From Pontibacter amylolyticus (lineage in GTDB: Bacteria; Bacteroidota; Bacteroidia; Cytophagales; Hymenobacteraceae): a stretch of DNA of 64,000 bases. The stretch is taken from the NCBI RefSeq assembly GCF_014638845.1, contig NZ_BMFP01000007.1, positions 85,785-149,784 of the forward strand, written 5' to 3'. The notes beneath the pieces were generated by a model. It was not told the origin of the DNA, did no database searches, and worked only from the letters and a program-made list of their open reading frames with translations. The position numbers were made by a program, and so were the translations under genes. Positions 1 through 8,980 of this stretch are shown piece by piece. Within the stretch, counting starts at the first letter, position 1, and the number at the start of each line of letters is the position of its first letter.

Positions 1-370
1 TGGCCAGTTTGTCTTTCTTTAAAATCTTCTGCCCGGTCTCTCCATCCGCCACCAGCCTGTCTCCGACCCGGGCCTCAAAGCTACAAATTACGCTGTTACC
101 TTCCTGCGATTTTAGTTTTGCACTTATTTCAATAATATCACCCTCAAATGCCGGACTTTTATGATTGATAGTCAGAAAGGTACCTATACCCTCTTCATCT
201 TTTTCTTTCATTTCCAACACAAACAGCCTACCTGCCCACTCAGCCGCCTGCGCCAGCGAAAAGGTAGAGCAAACCGCATGCACCAGCCCATCGTCAAAAC
301 GTGCAAAGTCCGCCGCTGTTACCGTTTTGCGGTATACCTGCGTGTCGCCGATCTGGAAGGGGTGTTTCAT
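1..370 (-). CDS. Partial hotdog-fold thioesterase, FlK-like
   Basis: This reading frame runs off the left edge of the window, so only the first 123 residues are visible. It starts at an ATG at 368-370 and stays open. The protein begins MKHPFQIGDTQVYRK and carries HAVCSTFSLAQAAEW near residues 31-45, followed by GIGTFLTINHKSPAFEGD. That pattern of a helix followed by short strands resembles the single hotdog domain of the fluoroacetyl-CoA thioesterase (FlK) family, whose members hydrolyse acyl-CoA thioesters and are about 130-140 residues long. If so, almost the whole gene is here. The substrate cannot be predicted. The upstream side holds degenerate short repeats and a long inverted repeat. 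The family call rests on recall of the fold pattern, so it is moderate. Confidence 0.6.
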   Translation of the reverse strand, partial: MKHPFQIGDTQVYRKTVTAADFARFDDGLVHAVCSTFSLAQAAEWAGRLFVLEMKEKDEEGIGTFLTINHKSPAFEGDIIEISAKLKSQEGNSVICSFEARVGDRLVADGETGQKILKKDKLA

Positions 371-440
371 TTTAGGTTGAGTGATTGAGTGATTGAGTGA
401 ATGAGCGAGTTAGTGAATGGTTGAATGGTTGAATGAAAAA

Positions 441-552
441 TTGTCAGAATCAGGATTTACAGGATTTTAAAATTTTCAGGATTAATACAGAAGAATAATC
501 AATATTGAGAATCCTGTCAATCCATTAATCCTGTAAATCCTGATTCTGACAA
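441..552. repeat. Long inverted repeat, 26-base perfect arms
   Basis: The arms at 441-466 and 527-552 are exact reverse complements of each other over 26 bases and enclose a 60-base loop. The word CAGGATT recurs inside each arm and again in the loop. The element lies between the 5' end of the partial thioesterase gene and the 3' end of tsaD, so it could fold in RNA read from either side. It resembles a small non-autonomous repeat or a BIME-like hairpin more than a simple terminator, since the arms are long and no clean T-run follows. Confidence 0.75.
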
Positions 553-559
553 ACTATAC

Positions 560-598
560 CTGTGCACGACTCGGACAAGTCGCGACTTGCCCCTACAA
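560..598 (-). repeat. Dispersed TCGCGAC repeat, copy 1
   Basis: Read on the minus strand this 39-base segment matches 53091-53129 at 31 of 39 positions, with the shared core GTCGCGAC. Both copies are in non-coding DNA. A third, more degenerate copy lies at 54424-54491. Three copies of one intergenic sequence in 64 kb point to a family of dispersed repeats in this genome. Confidence 0.65.
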
Positions 599-644
599 AA
601 AACTAATCCTGCAGTAACTTTATATTCACTCCAACACTCAATCA

Positions 645-1652
645 TCAAAACTTCATCCTCGGTTCCGGGCTCACGTACTGGTCAGCGAAGTCACCTTTAA
701 GGTATTGGTAATGAGCTGTGATGGCTATCATACCTGCATTATCGGTGCAATACTGAAAAGCCGGGATGTAGACGTTCCAATCGTACTTTTTGGCGTAGTC
801 CTGCAGGGCCTGGCGCAAGCCGGAATTGGCCGATACACCACCGGCAATCGCCACTTCTTTTATGCCCAGGTCCTTGGCTGCCTGTACCACTTTCTTTAGC
901 AGGGTCTTAATCAGGGTATACTGCACGCTGGCACAGATATCGGCCAGGTTCTCCTGTACGAAGTTCGGGTTGTCTTTCGTTTTATCCTTAAGGAAATAGA
1001 GCACCGAAGTCTTGATGCCGCTGAACGAAAAGTCGTAGCCGGGCATGTTGCCAACCGGAAAAGCAAACGCCTTCGGGTTACCCTGGGCTGCCGTCTTATC
1101 GAGCATGGGTCCGCCAGGGTACGGCAGGCCCAGCATTTTGGCCGTCTTGTCGAAGGCCTCCCCTACGGCATCGTCCGTGGTCTGACCAATGATCTCCATG
1201 TCCAGGTGATCTTTTACGAGCACGATCTGGGTATGGCCACCGCTCACGGTCAGGCACAGGAACGGGAAGTTGGGTTTGGGATCGTCGATAAAGTGGGCCA
1301 GGATGTGCGCCTGCATGTGGTTTACATCGATGAGCGGGATGTTGAGGCCCAGTGCAAAGGACTTGGCAAAAGAGCTGCCGACCAGCAGGGCGCCGAGCAA
1401 GCCCGGGCCGCGGGTAAAAGCCACTGCATTTAAGTCAGATTTGTTTACATTTGCTACACTCAAGGCCTGTGCCACCACCGGAATGATGTTCTGCTGGTGT
1501 GCTCTCGAAGCAAGCTCCGGCACAACGCCGCCATATTTTTCATGAACGGCCTGAGTAGCAATAACATTCGACAAGACTTTGCCGCCACGTATAACGGCAG
1601 CAGATGTTTCGTCGCACGAAGATTCAATCGCTAATATTGTAGGTTCGGTCAT
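645..1652 (-). CDS. tsaD: tRNA N6-adenosine threonylcarbamoyltransferase TsaD
   Basis: TsaD transfers the threonylcarbamoyl group from TC-AMP to N6 of A37 in tRNAs that read ANN codons, acting with TsaB and TsaE in the cytoplasm. The 335-residue length is normal. The signature ESSCDETSAAV lies at residues 10-20, GVVPELASRAH at 42-52, the metal-binding NHMQAH at 111-116 and SGGHT at 137-141. A CTDNAGM segment near the C-terminus supplies the usual aspartate. The ATG at 1650-1652 leaves only three bases before the start of the divergent TamB-family gene, so the two promoters must lie inside each other's coding region. Identification is firm. Confidence 0.97.
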   Translation of the reverse strand: MTEPTILAIESSCDETSAAVIRGGKVLSNVIATQAVHEKYGGVVPELASRAHQQNIIPVVAQALSVANVNKSDLNAVAFTRGPGLLGALLVGSSFAKSFALGLNIPLIDVNHMQAHILAHFIDDPKPNFPFLCLTVSGGHTQIVLVKDHLDMEIIGQTTDDAVGEAFDKTAKMLGLPYPGGPMLDKTAAQGNPKAFAFPVGNMPGYDFSFSGIKTSVLYFLKDKTKDNPNFVQENLADICASVQYTLIKTLLKKVVQAAKDLGIKEVAIAGGVSANSGLRQALQDYAKKYDWNVYIPAFQYCTDNAGMIAITAHYQYLKGDFADQYVSPEPRMKF

Positions 1653-1655
1653 CTT

Positions 1656-4600
1656 TTGGAAAAAGAACAGTCCATAAATTACTTCAAAGTTATAGGAAAA
1701 GCCATTCTAAAAATAGTTTTGGCGGTAATCCTGTTGCTTTTGGTGGCATTTGCGGTTGTCTTTGTGGCCATTCGCTATCCGGGCGTACAGACCAGGGTGG
1801 CCCAGAAAGCAGCCGAGTACATTTCCCGTACCATCGACCACGAGGTGACCATCGGCCGGGTAGACATTGAGTTCTTCAGCAATGTGATCCTGGAGCAGGT
1901 AAAGGTGCTCGACTACCGGGGCGAAGAACTTTTTTACGTGGGCCGTGCGGAGGCCGATATCAGTCTCTTCTCCATCTTTAAACCAAACACCCTGGGTATA
2001 GCTACCCTGGAGCTACAGGAGCCCCGGGCGCACTTGATCCAGTACGAGGGAACCGACACACTCAACATGTCGACCTTCATCCGGTCACTCGGCAACCTTA
2101 TCACCAAAGACACGACCAAGGCGAGCCAGCCCTTTGAGTTTTCCATCGAAGAGTTGGTGATCAAGAATGGACACTTCAGCTACGACGATTTTAACCGTCC
2201 GCGCACCGATTACGGCATCGACTACTTTCACCTGGCCATCGACAGCATTTCGGCACGCTTCACGGAGTTCGAGCCAGGCGACACGCTCAAAGTGCGGGTA
2301 ACGGACCTGACAGCCCACGAGCGCCCTTCAGGTATAAGACTGCACAACCTCGATGTGCTGATGACCTACGCCTCTACCTTCTGGGAGTGGGACGAGCTCG
2401 ACCTGCGGGTGAACGATAGCAATGTGCAGGAGTACATCCGCTTTGACTACAACCGCTTCGGCAACTTCTCCAACTTCATAGACAGCGTAACCGTCACGGG
2501 GCGGATCAAAGACACGCGTCTTTACTCCCGCGACATTGCCCTGTTTGCCCCCCCTATCCGGGAATATGACGAGAATGCCTACATCGCCTCTGCCGAGGTA
2601 GAAGGTCGCGTGGCGGAGTTCATGGCAACGAACCTGGATATAAGGTATGGCAAGAACACCCATATAGTGGGTACCATGAACGTGGACGGTCTGCCTAACT
2701 GGGGGGAGACCTTTGCCAACATTCGCCTGCGGCCCTCCACTTTAAATGCCGAAGACATCAAACAGTTTCTGCCAGCCGACGCCTATACCATCGCCTCCCG
2801 TCTGGGAACTGTGAAGGTAGACGGGCGCTTTCTGGGTTTTTACAATGACTTCGTGGCCAACGGCAGTTTTGTCACCGCGCTGGGCAATGTGCAGTCCGAC
2901 ATTAACATGAAGATCAACCGGGCCAACAACACCTCCTCTTACCGCGGCCGCCTTAAAACCCAGAACTTCCATGTAGGTCGCCTGATCGGGGAGCCCGATG
3001 TCATTAAAACGATTACCATGGATGGCAGGGTGGTCGGTTCTGGCTTTACGCTAAAGGATGCCCGCCTGCAGATTAACGCCGACATCGCCCAGCTCCACCT
3101 GCTCGACTATAATTACCGCAACATCCGCACCGATGGCACCTTCAGGGGCCAGCGTTACGAAGGCCACTTTGCCATTGCCGACCCGAACCTGGCCTTTACA
3201 GCCAACGGTGAGGTGAACCTGGCAAACAACAACCAGGCTTTCAATCTGAGGGCTGACCTGAGCAAAGCCGACCTGAAAGCCCTGCGCATTACGGATAAGG
3301 CTGTAACCGTGCAGGCCAATGCCGACCTCAACTTCCGCGGCCTGCGCCTGGATGATTTCGAGGGTACCGCTTTTTTTGACAGCGCTTCTGTTACGTACGA
3401 GGGCCAGCGCATCGCGCTGGATACCATCCGGGTGCAGTCCTATATCGGTGAGGGCATTCGCAGCCTGACCCTCCGCTCCACGCCACTGGCCCTGCGGGTG
3501 AGCGGCGATTTCCGGTACTCTGCCCTGATCGAGGATCTGAAGCAGCTGGTGGATGAGTATAAGCTGAATTTTGAAAGCAACGACGTCGCCACGGCAGCCT
3601 ATTACAAGCGAAAGCGACCGTCTACCCGGCCCGAGTACAGCCTGGACTACGATCTATACCTGCGGCAGGTCAATCCCCTGATCCATCTCTTCGTGCCCGA
3701 GCTCACCATTTCTGACTTCTCCAAACTGGAGGGCACCTTCCGGCACGGCAACACGGTCATCCTGACATCTTATGCACGTATAGATACAATATTGTATGAC
3801 GACGTCACCCTCTTCCAAAACGACATAGAGCTTAGCACTTCCAAGCTGCAGCACAGTCCGGATGTGCTGGCCAGTGCCCAGTTCACGTCAGAGAAGCAGG
3901 TGCTGCCCTCTGTGGGAGAAACGGAGCGCCTCCTGCTGGAAGCGATCTGGAGCGAGCGCACCATCGGGTTTTACACCAACCTGCTGCAGCCTGCCTATAA
4001 CAACCAGGCGACCGTGGTGGGCGATGTCAACTTTCTGCAGGACCGTCTACAGGTCGTGTTTGGTCGATCCAATATCACCCTGCGCGAAACGCCCTGGGCC
4101 TTTCAGCCTGGCAGCATGGTATACATCAGCGAAAGCGGAAAGCGGCTGGATTTCGAGGAATTGATACTTTCCAACCAAAACCAGATCATACGGGTGGACG
4201 GCGCCATTGGGCAGGATCCGGGTAGTACGCTGGTGGCCAGCATCAAGAACTTTGACCTGCGTAACCTCAACCCGCTTATGCCAGAGCAGATCCGGGGGAC
4301 GCTTAATGCAGAGCTAACGGCGCAGGACGTTTATAACAATGCCATCCTGAACGCCGGGATGCGTGTGGACTCTTTTTACCTGGACGATGTATTGATTGGC
4401 AACATTCAGGGAAAAGGAGATTGGATCAACGCCCAGCAGCAAATGGTGGTGGATGTGGACATTGACCGCAACAACAAGAAGGTACTGACCCTGACCGGCA
4501 ACTACTACCCCCGCGCCGAAGAAGAACAGCTGGATATGCTGGCCGTGCTCGACGAGACCCAGCTCAAGATCGTGGAACCGATCCTCAAACCAATCATGTC

Positions 4601-6224
4601 GGAGATGGAGGGCACCATGGAAGGACGCATCCGGGTGCTTGGCAGGCTGTCGGCGCCGGTGCTGACTGGTTCGGTGATGGTGACCGGCGGACAGTTCCGC
4701 TTCGATTACCTCGGCACGACCTACCGCTTCTCCGACCGGGTATACTTCGGGGCCAACAGCATTAGCTTCCGTAATGCCCAGCTGCGTGACCTCTATGGCA
4801 ACGTGGGTTACGTGACCGGCGGCATCGCCCACGACGGTTTCCAGAACATGGTGCTCGACCTGAACGCCCGCTTCCGGAACATGATGATCCTGAACACGAC
4901 CTACGAGCAGAACGAGCTCTACTATGGCACTGCCTTCGGCACAGGTACCGCCACCGTGCTGGGCCCGGTGGACAACCTCAAGATAGACGTGAATGCCCGG
5001 AGCAACGCCAACACCCGCATTGTGGTGCCTCTTGACAATCAGACCGACCTGGCCCGCAAAGACTTCATCCGCTTCGTGAACCGCAATGTAAGCGACTCGA
5101 CCGGTGTGGCCGTGGCTGTGGAAGAGCAAAAGGTAGATTTGTCAGGCATCAACATGAATTTTGACCTCGACGTGACCGATGATGCCTATTTTGAGATCAT
5201 CATCGACCGGCAGACGGGTGACGTGATCCGGGGCTCGGGAAGCGGGCAGATCCAAATGACCATCGACACCCGGGGTGAGTTTAACATGTTTGGCAATTTT
5301 GTGATCGCCAACGGGGCTTATAACCTTAACTTACTGGAAGGCGTGGTATCACGGGAATTCCGGGTGACGCCGGGTGGCACCCTCTCCTGGAACGGCGACC
5401 CGCTTGACGGGGTCATGGACATCCGGGCCACCTACGTTCAAAATACCCGAATAGACAACCTGATACAGAACGGCGCTCAGGCAGGCAACATACAGGGTAG
5501 CTACCCCGTAACAGCGATCGTTGACCTGAAAGGCCCTATTTTGACGCCGGACATACGATTGAACCTTGATTTCGAAAACTTACCTGCCAATGCGAGATTG
5601 GCCCTTGAGCCGATTCTGCTAGGTATACGAAACGATGAAAATGAACTGAACAGGCAGGTATTCAGCTTGCTGGTACTCCGTAGGTTGGCGCCACCCGGCA
5701 CATTCTTTGGCGAGAACCCAGGGGCGGCGGCAGTGGGCGGCAGTCTGGGCAGTTTGCTCACCGGACAGCTGAGCGGTTTCCTCAACTCCATCGACAGCAA
5801 CCTGGAGATCGACATAGGCCTGGGGGACATCAGCCAGGATGATCTCTCCGCCCTTCAGCTGCGGCTGAGCTACTCTTTCTTCCAGGGCCGTCTGCGTGTC
5901 AGCAGTCAGACAGGTTTGGGATCAAATACGACACCACAGGCCGGGCAGGCAGGCGGCACCTACCGCAATGCCTACCAGGGCAGTTGGTCTGTTGAGTACT
6001 ACATTACCAAAAGCGGCGAGTTGCGCGCGCGTCTGGAGTACAACACTTTGCCGACCAACTATGGCCGTATTACCAACACCCAGCGGCTCAGTTTGCTGCA
6101 CACCAAGCACTTCGACAATCTGCGGGAGCTCTTTGGACGGGACCGGGAACGTCGCCGCGAACGTCGACGGGAGCAGCAGGAAGTCCCTATTATCCTTGAC
6201 TCCGACCCACGCATGAATCTGTAA
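1656..6224 (+). CDS. tamB: TamB-family translocation and assembly module protein
   Basis: At 1522 residues this is a typical TamB/DUF490 protein. An N-terminal anchor (about residues 15-38, rich in I, L and V) is followed by a very long run of short beta strands, as expected for the lipid-transporting beta-taco of the AsmA/TamB group that spans the periplasm. The C-terminal 400 residues hold the conserved TamB domain, with repeated GG..R..G.. strands and a final basic ERRRERRREQQEV stretch. In Proteobacteria TamB works with TamA in outer-membrane protein or phospholipid traffic. That role is inferred here. The start is a TTG three bases from the divergent tsaD start. No ATG follows before the membrane anchor, so the first residues are uncertain. 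A terminator hairpin begins at the stop codon. Confidence 0.88.
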   Translation: MEKEQSINYFKVIGKAILKIVLAVILLLLVAFAVVFVAIRYPGVQTRVAQKAAEYISRTIDHEVTIGRVDIEFFSNVILEQVKVLDYRGEELFYVGRAEADISLFSIFKPNTLGIATLELQEPRAHLIQYEGTDTLNMSTFIRSLGNLITKDTTKASQPFEFSIEELVIKNGHFSYDDFNRPRTDYGIDYFHLAIDSISARFTEFEPGDTLKVRVTDLTAHERPSGIRLHNLDVLMTYASTFWEWDELDLRVNDSNVQEYIRFDYNRFGNFSNFIDSVTVTGRIKDTRLYSRDIALFAPPIREYDENAYIASAEVEGRVAEFMATNLDIRYGKNTHIVGTMNVDGLPNWGETFANIRLRPSTLNAEDIKQFLPADAYTIASRLGTVKVDGRFLGFYNDFVANGSFVTALGNVQSDINMKINRANNTSSYRGRLKTQNFHVGRLIGEPDVIKTITMDGRVVGSGFTLKDARLQINADIAQLHLLDYNYRNIRTDGTFRGQRYEGHFAIADPNLAFTANGEVNLANNNQAFNLRADLSKADLKALRITDKAVTVQANADLNFRGLRLDDFEGTAFFDSASVTYEGQRIALDTIRVQSYIGEGIRSLTLRSTPLALRVSGDFRYSALIEDLKQLVDEYKLNFESNDVATAAYYKRKRPSTRPEYSLDYDLYLRQVNPLIHLFVPELTISDFSKLEGTFRHGNTVILTSYARIDTILYDDVTLFQNDIELSTSKLQHSPDVLASAQFTSEKQVLPSVGETERLLLEAIWSERTIGFYTNLLQPAYNNQATVVGDVNFLQDRLQVVFGRSNITLRETPWAFQPGSMVYISESGKRLDFEELILSNQNQIIRVDGAIGQDPGSTLVASIKNFDLRNLNPLMPEQIRGTLNAELTAQDVYNNAILNAGMRVDSFYLDDVLIGNIQGKGDWINAQQQMVVDVDIDRNNKKVLTLTGNYYPRAEEEQLDMLAVLDETQLKIVEPILKPIMSEMEGTMEGRIRVLGRLSAPVLTGSVMVTGGQFRFDYLGTTYRFSDRVYFGANSISFRNAQLRDLYGNVGYVTGGIAHDGFQNMVLDLNARFRNMMILNTTYEQNELYYGTAFGTGTATVLGPVDNLKIDVNARSNANTRIVVPLDNQTDLARKDFIRFVNRNVSDSTGVAVAVEEQKVDLSGINMNFDLDVTDDAYFEIIIDRQTGDVIRGSGSGQIQMTIDTRGEFNMFGNFVIANGAYNLNLLEGVVSREFRVTPGGTLSWNGDPLDGVMDIRATYVQNTRIDNLIQNGAQAGNIQGSYPVTAIVDLKGPILTPDIRLNLDFENLPANARLALEPILLGIRNDENELNRQVFSLLVLRRLAPPGTFFGENPGAAAVGGSLGSLLTGQLSGFLNSIDSNLEIDIGLGDISQDDLSALQLRLSYSFFQGRLRVSSQTGLGSNTTPQAGQAGGTYRNAYQGSWSVEYYITKSGELRARLEYNTLPTNYGRITNTQRLSLLHTKHFDNLRELFGRDRERRRERRREQQEVPIILDSDPRMNL

Positions 6225-6250
6225 AGCCCGGAACACCAGCCGGGCTTTTT
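6223..6250 (+). terminator. Terminator after the TamB-family gene
   Basis: AAAGCCCGG at 6223-6231 pairs with CCGGGCTTT at 6240-6248 around an eight-base loop, and T residues follow. The stem begins inside the stop codon. Confidence 0.85.
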
Positions 6251-6292
6251 GCATTAGCTGGCCGGAAGCACCTCATATTTAAATAATATTTC

Positions 6293-6300
6293 TATTTTTG
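6293..6300 (+). promoter_or_regulatory. Minus-7 promoter element upstream of ftsX
   Basis: TATTTTTG matches the Bacteroidota minus-7 consensus TAnnTTTG and sits 16 bases before the ftsX ATG, after the TamB terminator. No clear TTTG minus-33 box was found at the expected spacing, so the call rests on the minus-7 element and its position. It would drive the ftsX-to-ribF operon. Confidence 0.5.
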
Positions 6301-6316
6301 CACGGAAGCGTATCGT

Positions 6317-7216
6317 ATGGCAACAACTACAACCAGGACAGTTAAGAAGAAGAAGCTCGGCAATTACCCGCATGCCATGGTGGTGTTCTCCATCTCCCTG
6401 GCCCTGTTCGTGATCGGCCTGTTCGGCACGCTGCTGATTCATGCCGGTAAGCTGTCGGATATAGTGAAGGAAAGCATTGAGATGCAGGTATACCTGGATC
6501 GCAACCTGACGCAGGTGCAGCTCGACCGTCTGCAAAAAACCCTGGCCGCGAAAGAATACGTGGCTTATAAAGGCGATACGGCCCAGGTTCGGTTCCTTTC
6601 AAAAGAAGAGGGCGCCAAGGCATTCTTAGAAGAAACAGGCGAGGATTTTACCGCCTTTCTGGGGGACAATCCGCTTCGTGACACTTATGTGCTCCGGATT
6701 AACGCCGAGAGTTCCAGCTCAGCCCAGCTTAAAGGTATAAAAAATGATATTGAGGGGATCGAAGGAGTGTACGAAGTGCAGTATGTCGAAAGCCTGATCG
6801 AATCGATCAACAGCAACATAAAGAAAATCAGCATGCTGCTGCTTGGCTTTGCAGGTATACTGGTGCTGGTGGTCATTATCCTGATCAACAATACCATCAA
6901 ACTTGCGTTATACTCCCAGCGTTTCCTGATCCGGAGCATGCAATTGGTGGGGGCCACGTCGTTCTTCATACAGCGTCCTTTCCTTAACCGTGCAGCTTTT
7001 CAGGGTATCATCAGTGGTATAATTGCCTCTGTCCTGCTATTTGCGCTGATGCAGTACGCCTACCGTGAGATCACGGAGCTGAGCCTGCTCAAAGACGAAG
7101 AGCAGCTGTACATGCTCATGATCGCGCTGATCGTGCTGGGTGCCGTGATCGGTTTCCTGAGCTCTTACCGCGCTGTCCGCAAATACCTGCGCCTTTCACT
7201 AGACGAACTATATTAA
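6317..7216 (+). CDS. ftsX: Cell division protein FtsX
   Basis: FtsX is the membrane part of the FtsEX ABC-type complex, which couples septal ring activity to peptidoglycan hydrolase activation. The 299-residue protein has the family layout: a cytoplasmic N-terminus, a first membrane segment at about 22-42, a periplasmic domain of about 120 residues, then three membrane segments near 173-195, 221-243 and 263-285. The motif ITELSLL precedes the last pair. The ATP-binding partner FtsE is not adjacent. Its 3' end appears at the right edge of this window, about 57 kb away. The gene follows a terminator and a minus-7 element and leads an operon with the DUF3098 gene, uppP, truB and ribF. Confidence 0.93.
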   Translation: MATTTTRTVKKKKLGNYPHAMVVFSISLALFVIGLFGTLLIHAGKLSDIVKESIEMQVYLDRNLTQVQLDRLQKTLAAKEYVAYKGDTAQVRFLSKEEGAKAFLEETGEDFTAFLGDNPLRDTYVLRINAESSSSAQLKGIKNDIEGIEGVYEVQYVESLIESINSNIKKISMLLLGFAGILVLVVIILINNTIKLALYSQRFLIRSMQLVGATSFFIQRPFLNRAAFQGIISGIIASVLLFALMQYAYREITELSLLKDEEQLYMLMIALIVLGAVIGFLSSYRAVRKYLRLSLDELY

Positions 7217-7217
7217 T

Positions 7218-7445
7218 ATGGAAAATAAGAGCAAGCTTGCCTTTGGCAAAAAAAACTACATTCTGATGCTGGTTGGCATTGTTGTGCTGGCCGTTGGTTT
7301 TATCATCATGACGCTCGATAAGGAACAGTATGGCCTGGGCTTTCTGGGCATCACGCTGGGCCCGATCGTAGTGATGGCCGGCTTTGTGATCGAGCTGTTT
7401 GCGATCATGGTAAAAGATAGAACACACGAAAACACAGAAGATTAG
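7218..7445 (+). CDS. DUF3098 family small membrane protein
   Basis: This 75-residue protein has two membrane segments (about 13-31 and 41-64) and a short charged C-terminal tail. The pattern K-L-AFGKKNY followed by VGIVVLAVGFIIM is characteristic of DUF3098, a Bacteroidota family of unknown function that is typically encoded between ftsX and uppP, exactly as here. Its start is two bases after the ftsX stop and its stop is four bases before uppP, so translation is probably coupled. The context suggests a role in envelope or division biology, but nothing in the sequence shows one. Confidence 0.85.
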   Translation: MENKSKLAFGKKNYILMLVGIVVLAVGFIIMTLDKEQYGLGFLGITLGPIVVMAGFVIELFAIMVKDRTHENTED

Positions 7446-7449
7446 TTAG

Positions 7450-8283
7450 ATGAGTGAATGGCAGGCTATTATTTTAGCCATAGTTGAAGGACTTACCGAG
7501 TTTTTACCTGTATCCTCTACAGGGCACATGATTATCGCTTCGGCCCTGATGGGCATCAATGAGCTACCGATCACCAAGATCTTTGCCGTGAACATACAGT
7601 TCGGGGCCATCCTGTCGGTGGTGGTGCTGTACTGGAAGCGCTTTATCAACAGTTTTGCGTTTTACCAGAAGCTGCTCCTGGCGTTTATACCTGCGGCTGT
7701 CATCGGCTTTCTGCTCAACGATGTGATCGACGCCATGCTGGGCAGCGTGCTCATCACGGCCGTCATGCTGGTGGCGGGCGGGGTGGTGCTGCTCTTTGTG
7801 GACAAGTGGTTCGCCCATGCCCAGGAAAACAACATCACCTACAAGAATGCGCTCGTGATCGGTTTTTTCCAGTGCATCGCCATGATTCCGGGGGTGTCAC
7901 GGTCGGCTGCTTCTATCATCGGTGGCCTGACGCAGGGCGTTAACCGCAAGGCAGCCGCTGAGTTCTCCTTTTTCCTGGCAGTGCCCACCATGCTGGCTGC
8001 TGCCGGCTATAAGCTGGTCAAAGACCTGCTAAAGCTGGAAATATCAGACATCGTTACCCTCGACCTCGTAAAAATCAGGAACAGCTTCGACGTGATCACC
8101 GGCGACGACCTCAGATTGCTGCTCATCGGCAATGTGGTCGCCTTTATTGTGGCGATGATTGCGATCAGGTTCTTTATTAACTTCCTGACCAAGTATGGCT
8201 TCAAAATGTTTGGCTACTATCGTATCGCACTCGGTATCGCGTTGCTGGCGCTGCTGGCTATGGGTGTTGACTTAAGAGTATAA
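7450..8283 (+). CDS. uppP: Undecaprenyl-diphosphatase UppP (BacA)
   Basis: UppP removes the distal phosphate of undecaprenyl pyrophosphate, recycling the lipid carrier for peptidoglycan and for O-antigen or capsule synthesis, and over-expression confers bacitracin resistance in many bacteria. The 277-residue length is normal. The two catalytic motifs are present: [15 protein letters not shown] at residues 13-27 and PGVSRS at 147-152. The rest is a series of hydrophobic segments in the inner membrane. It lies third in the ftsX operon, one base ahead of truB. The carrier it recycles is the one used by the polysaccharide genes further right. Confidence 0.96.
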   Translation: MSEWQAIILAIVEGLTEFLPVSSTGHMIIASALMGINELPITKIFAVNIQFGAILSVVVLYWKRFINSFAFYQKLLLAFIPAAVIGFLLNDVIDAMLGSVLITAVMLVAGGVVLLFVDKWFAHAQENNITYKNALVIGFFQCIAMIPGVSRSAASIIGGLTQGVNRKAAAEFSFFLAVPTMLAAAGYKLVKDLLKLEISDIVTLDLVKIRNSFDVITGDDLRLLLIGNVVAFIVAMIAIRFFINFLTKYGFKMFGYYRIALGIALLALLAMGVDLRV

Positions 8284-8284
8284 C

Positions 8285-8980
8285 ATGAATTACAACTTTG
8301 AAGCAGGCGAGATCCTGTTACTCGATAAACCGCTTACCTGGACCTCGTTTGACGTGGTGAAGAAAGTGCGCAATACCCTCCGCGTCAAGAAGATCGGCCA
8401 CGCCGGCACTCTCGACCCCCTGGCTTCGGGGCTGCTGATTCTGTGCACGGGCAAGTTCACCAAGCGCATCGACGAGATACAGGCGCAGGAAAAAGAGTAT
8501 ACCGGCACCATCACGCTCGGCCAGACCACTCCCTCCTACGACCTGGAAACGCCCGTAAGCGAAAGCAAAGACATCAGCCACCTTACCCCAGAAGACATAC
8601 AGGCAGCAGCCAATAGCTTTGTAGGCACCATCGAGCAGATCCCTCCTATTTACTCGGCGGTGATGATAGACGGCAAGCGTGCTTATGACCTGGCCCGAAA
8701 AGGCAAGGAGGCCGAAATGAAACCTCGCACTATCACCATCAAGGCCTTTGAGATCACAAACATTGAAGGTGCTGTTATTTCCTTTAAAGTGATCTGCAGC
8801 AAAGGCACCTACATTCGCAGTCTGGCGCATGACCTGGGTCAGAAGCTGGGCGTAGGCGCACACCTCTCGGCGCTTGTGCGTACCCGCATCGGGGAGTATA
8901 AACTGGAGGACGCCCTCACCATAGACGACATACAGCAGATCAGAAGAGCCCAACTCGAAGCGAATGGAAGTAATTCGTGA
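8285..8980 (+). CDS. truB: tRNA pseudouridine(55) synthase TruB
   Basis: TruB isomerises U55 in the T loop of nearly all elongator tRNAs. The 231-residue protein carries the catalytic motif GHAGTLDPLASGLL at 38-51, with the nucleophilic aspartate at 44, the IPPIYSAVMIDGKRAYDLAR region, and SKGTYIRSLAHDLG near residues 175-190. The C-terminal PUA-like extension is short, as in many Bacteroidota. It overlaps ribF by 17 bases, a pairing common in bacteria, which suggests translational coupling. Confidence 0.96.
   Translation: MNYNFEAGEILLLDKPLTWTSFDVVKKVRNTLRVKKIGHAGTLDPLASGLLILCTGKFTKRIDEIQAQEKEYTGTITLGQTTPSYDLETPVSESKDISHLTPEDIQAAANSFVGTIEQIPPIYSAVMIDGKRAYDLARKGKEAEMKPRTITIKAFEITNIEGAVISFKVICSKGTYIRSLAHDLGQKLGVGAHLSALVRTRIGEYKLEDALTIDDIQQIRRAQLEANGSNS

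Noticed and set aside
161-388. Two overlapping frames of 75 and 71 codons near the left edge
   Set aside because: Both are shadows of the minus-strand partial thioesterase gene, which reads continuously from 370 to the edge.
4314-5129. 271-codon antisense frame, rich in histidine and valine, inside the TamB gene
   Set aside because: It is the reverse shadow of a G+C-rich coding strand. The composition is skewed, no domain is visible, and the TamB frame is clearly real.
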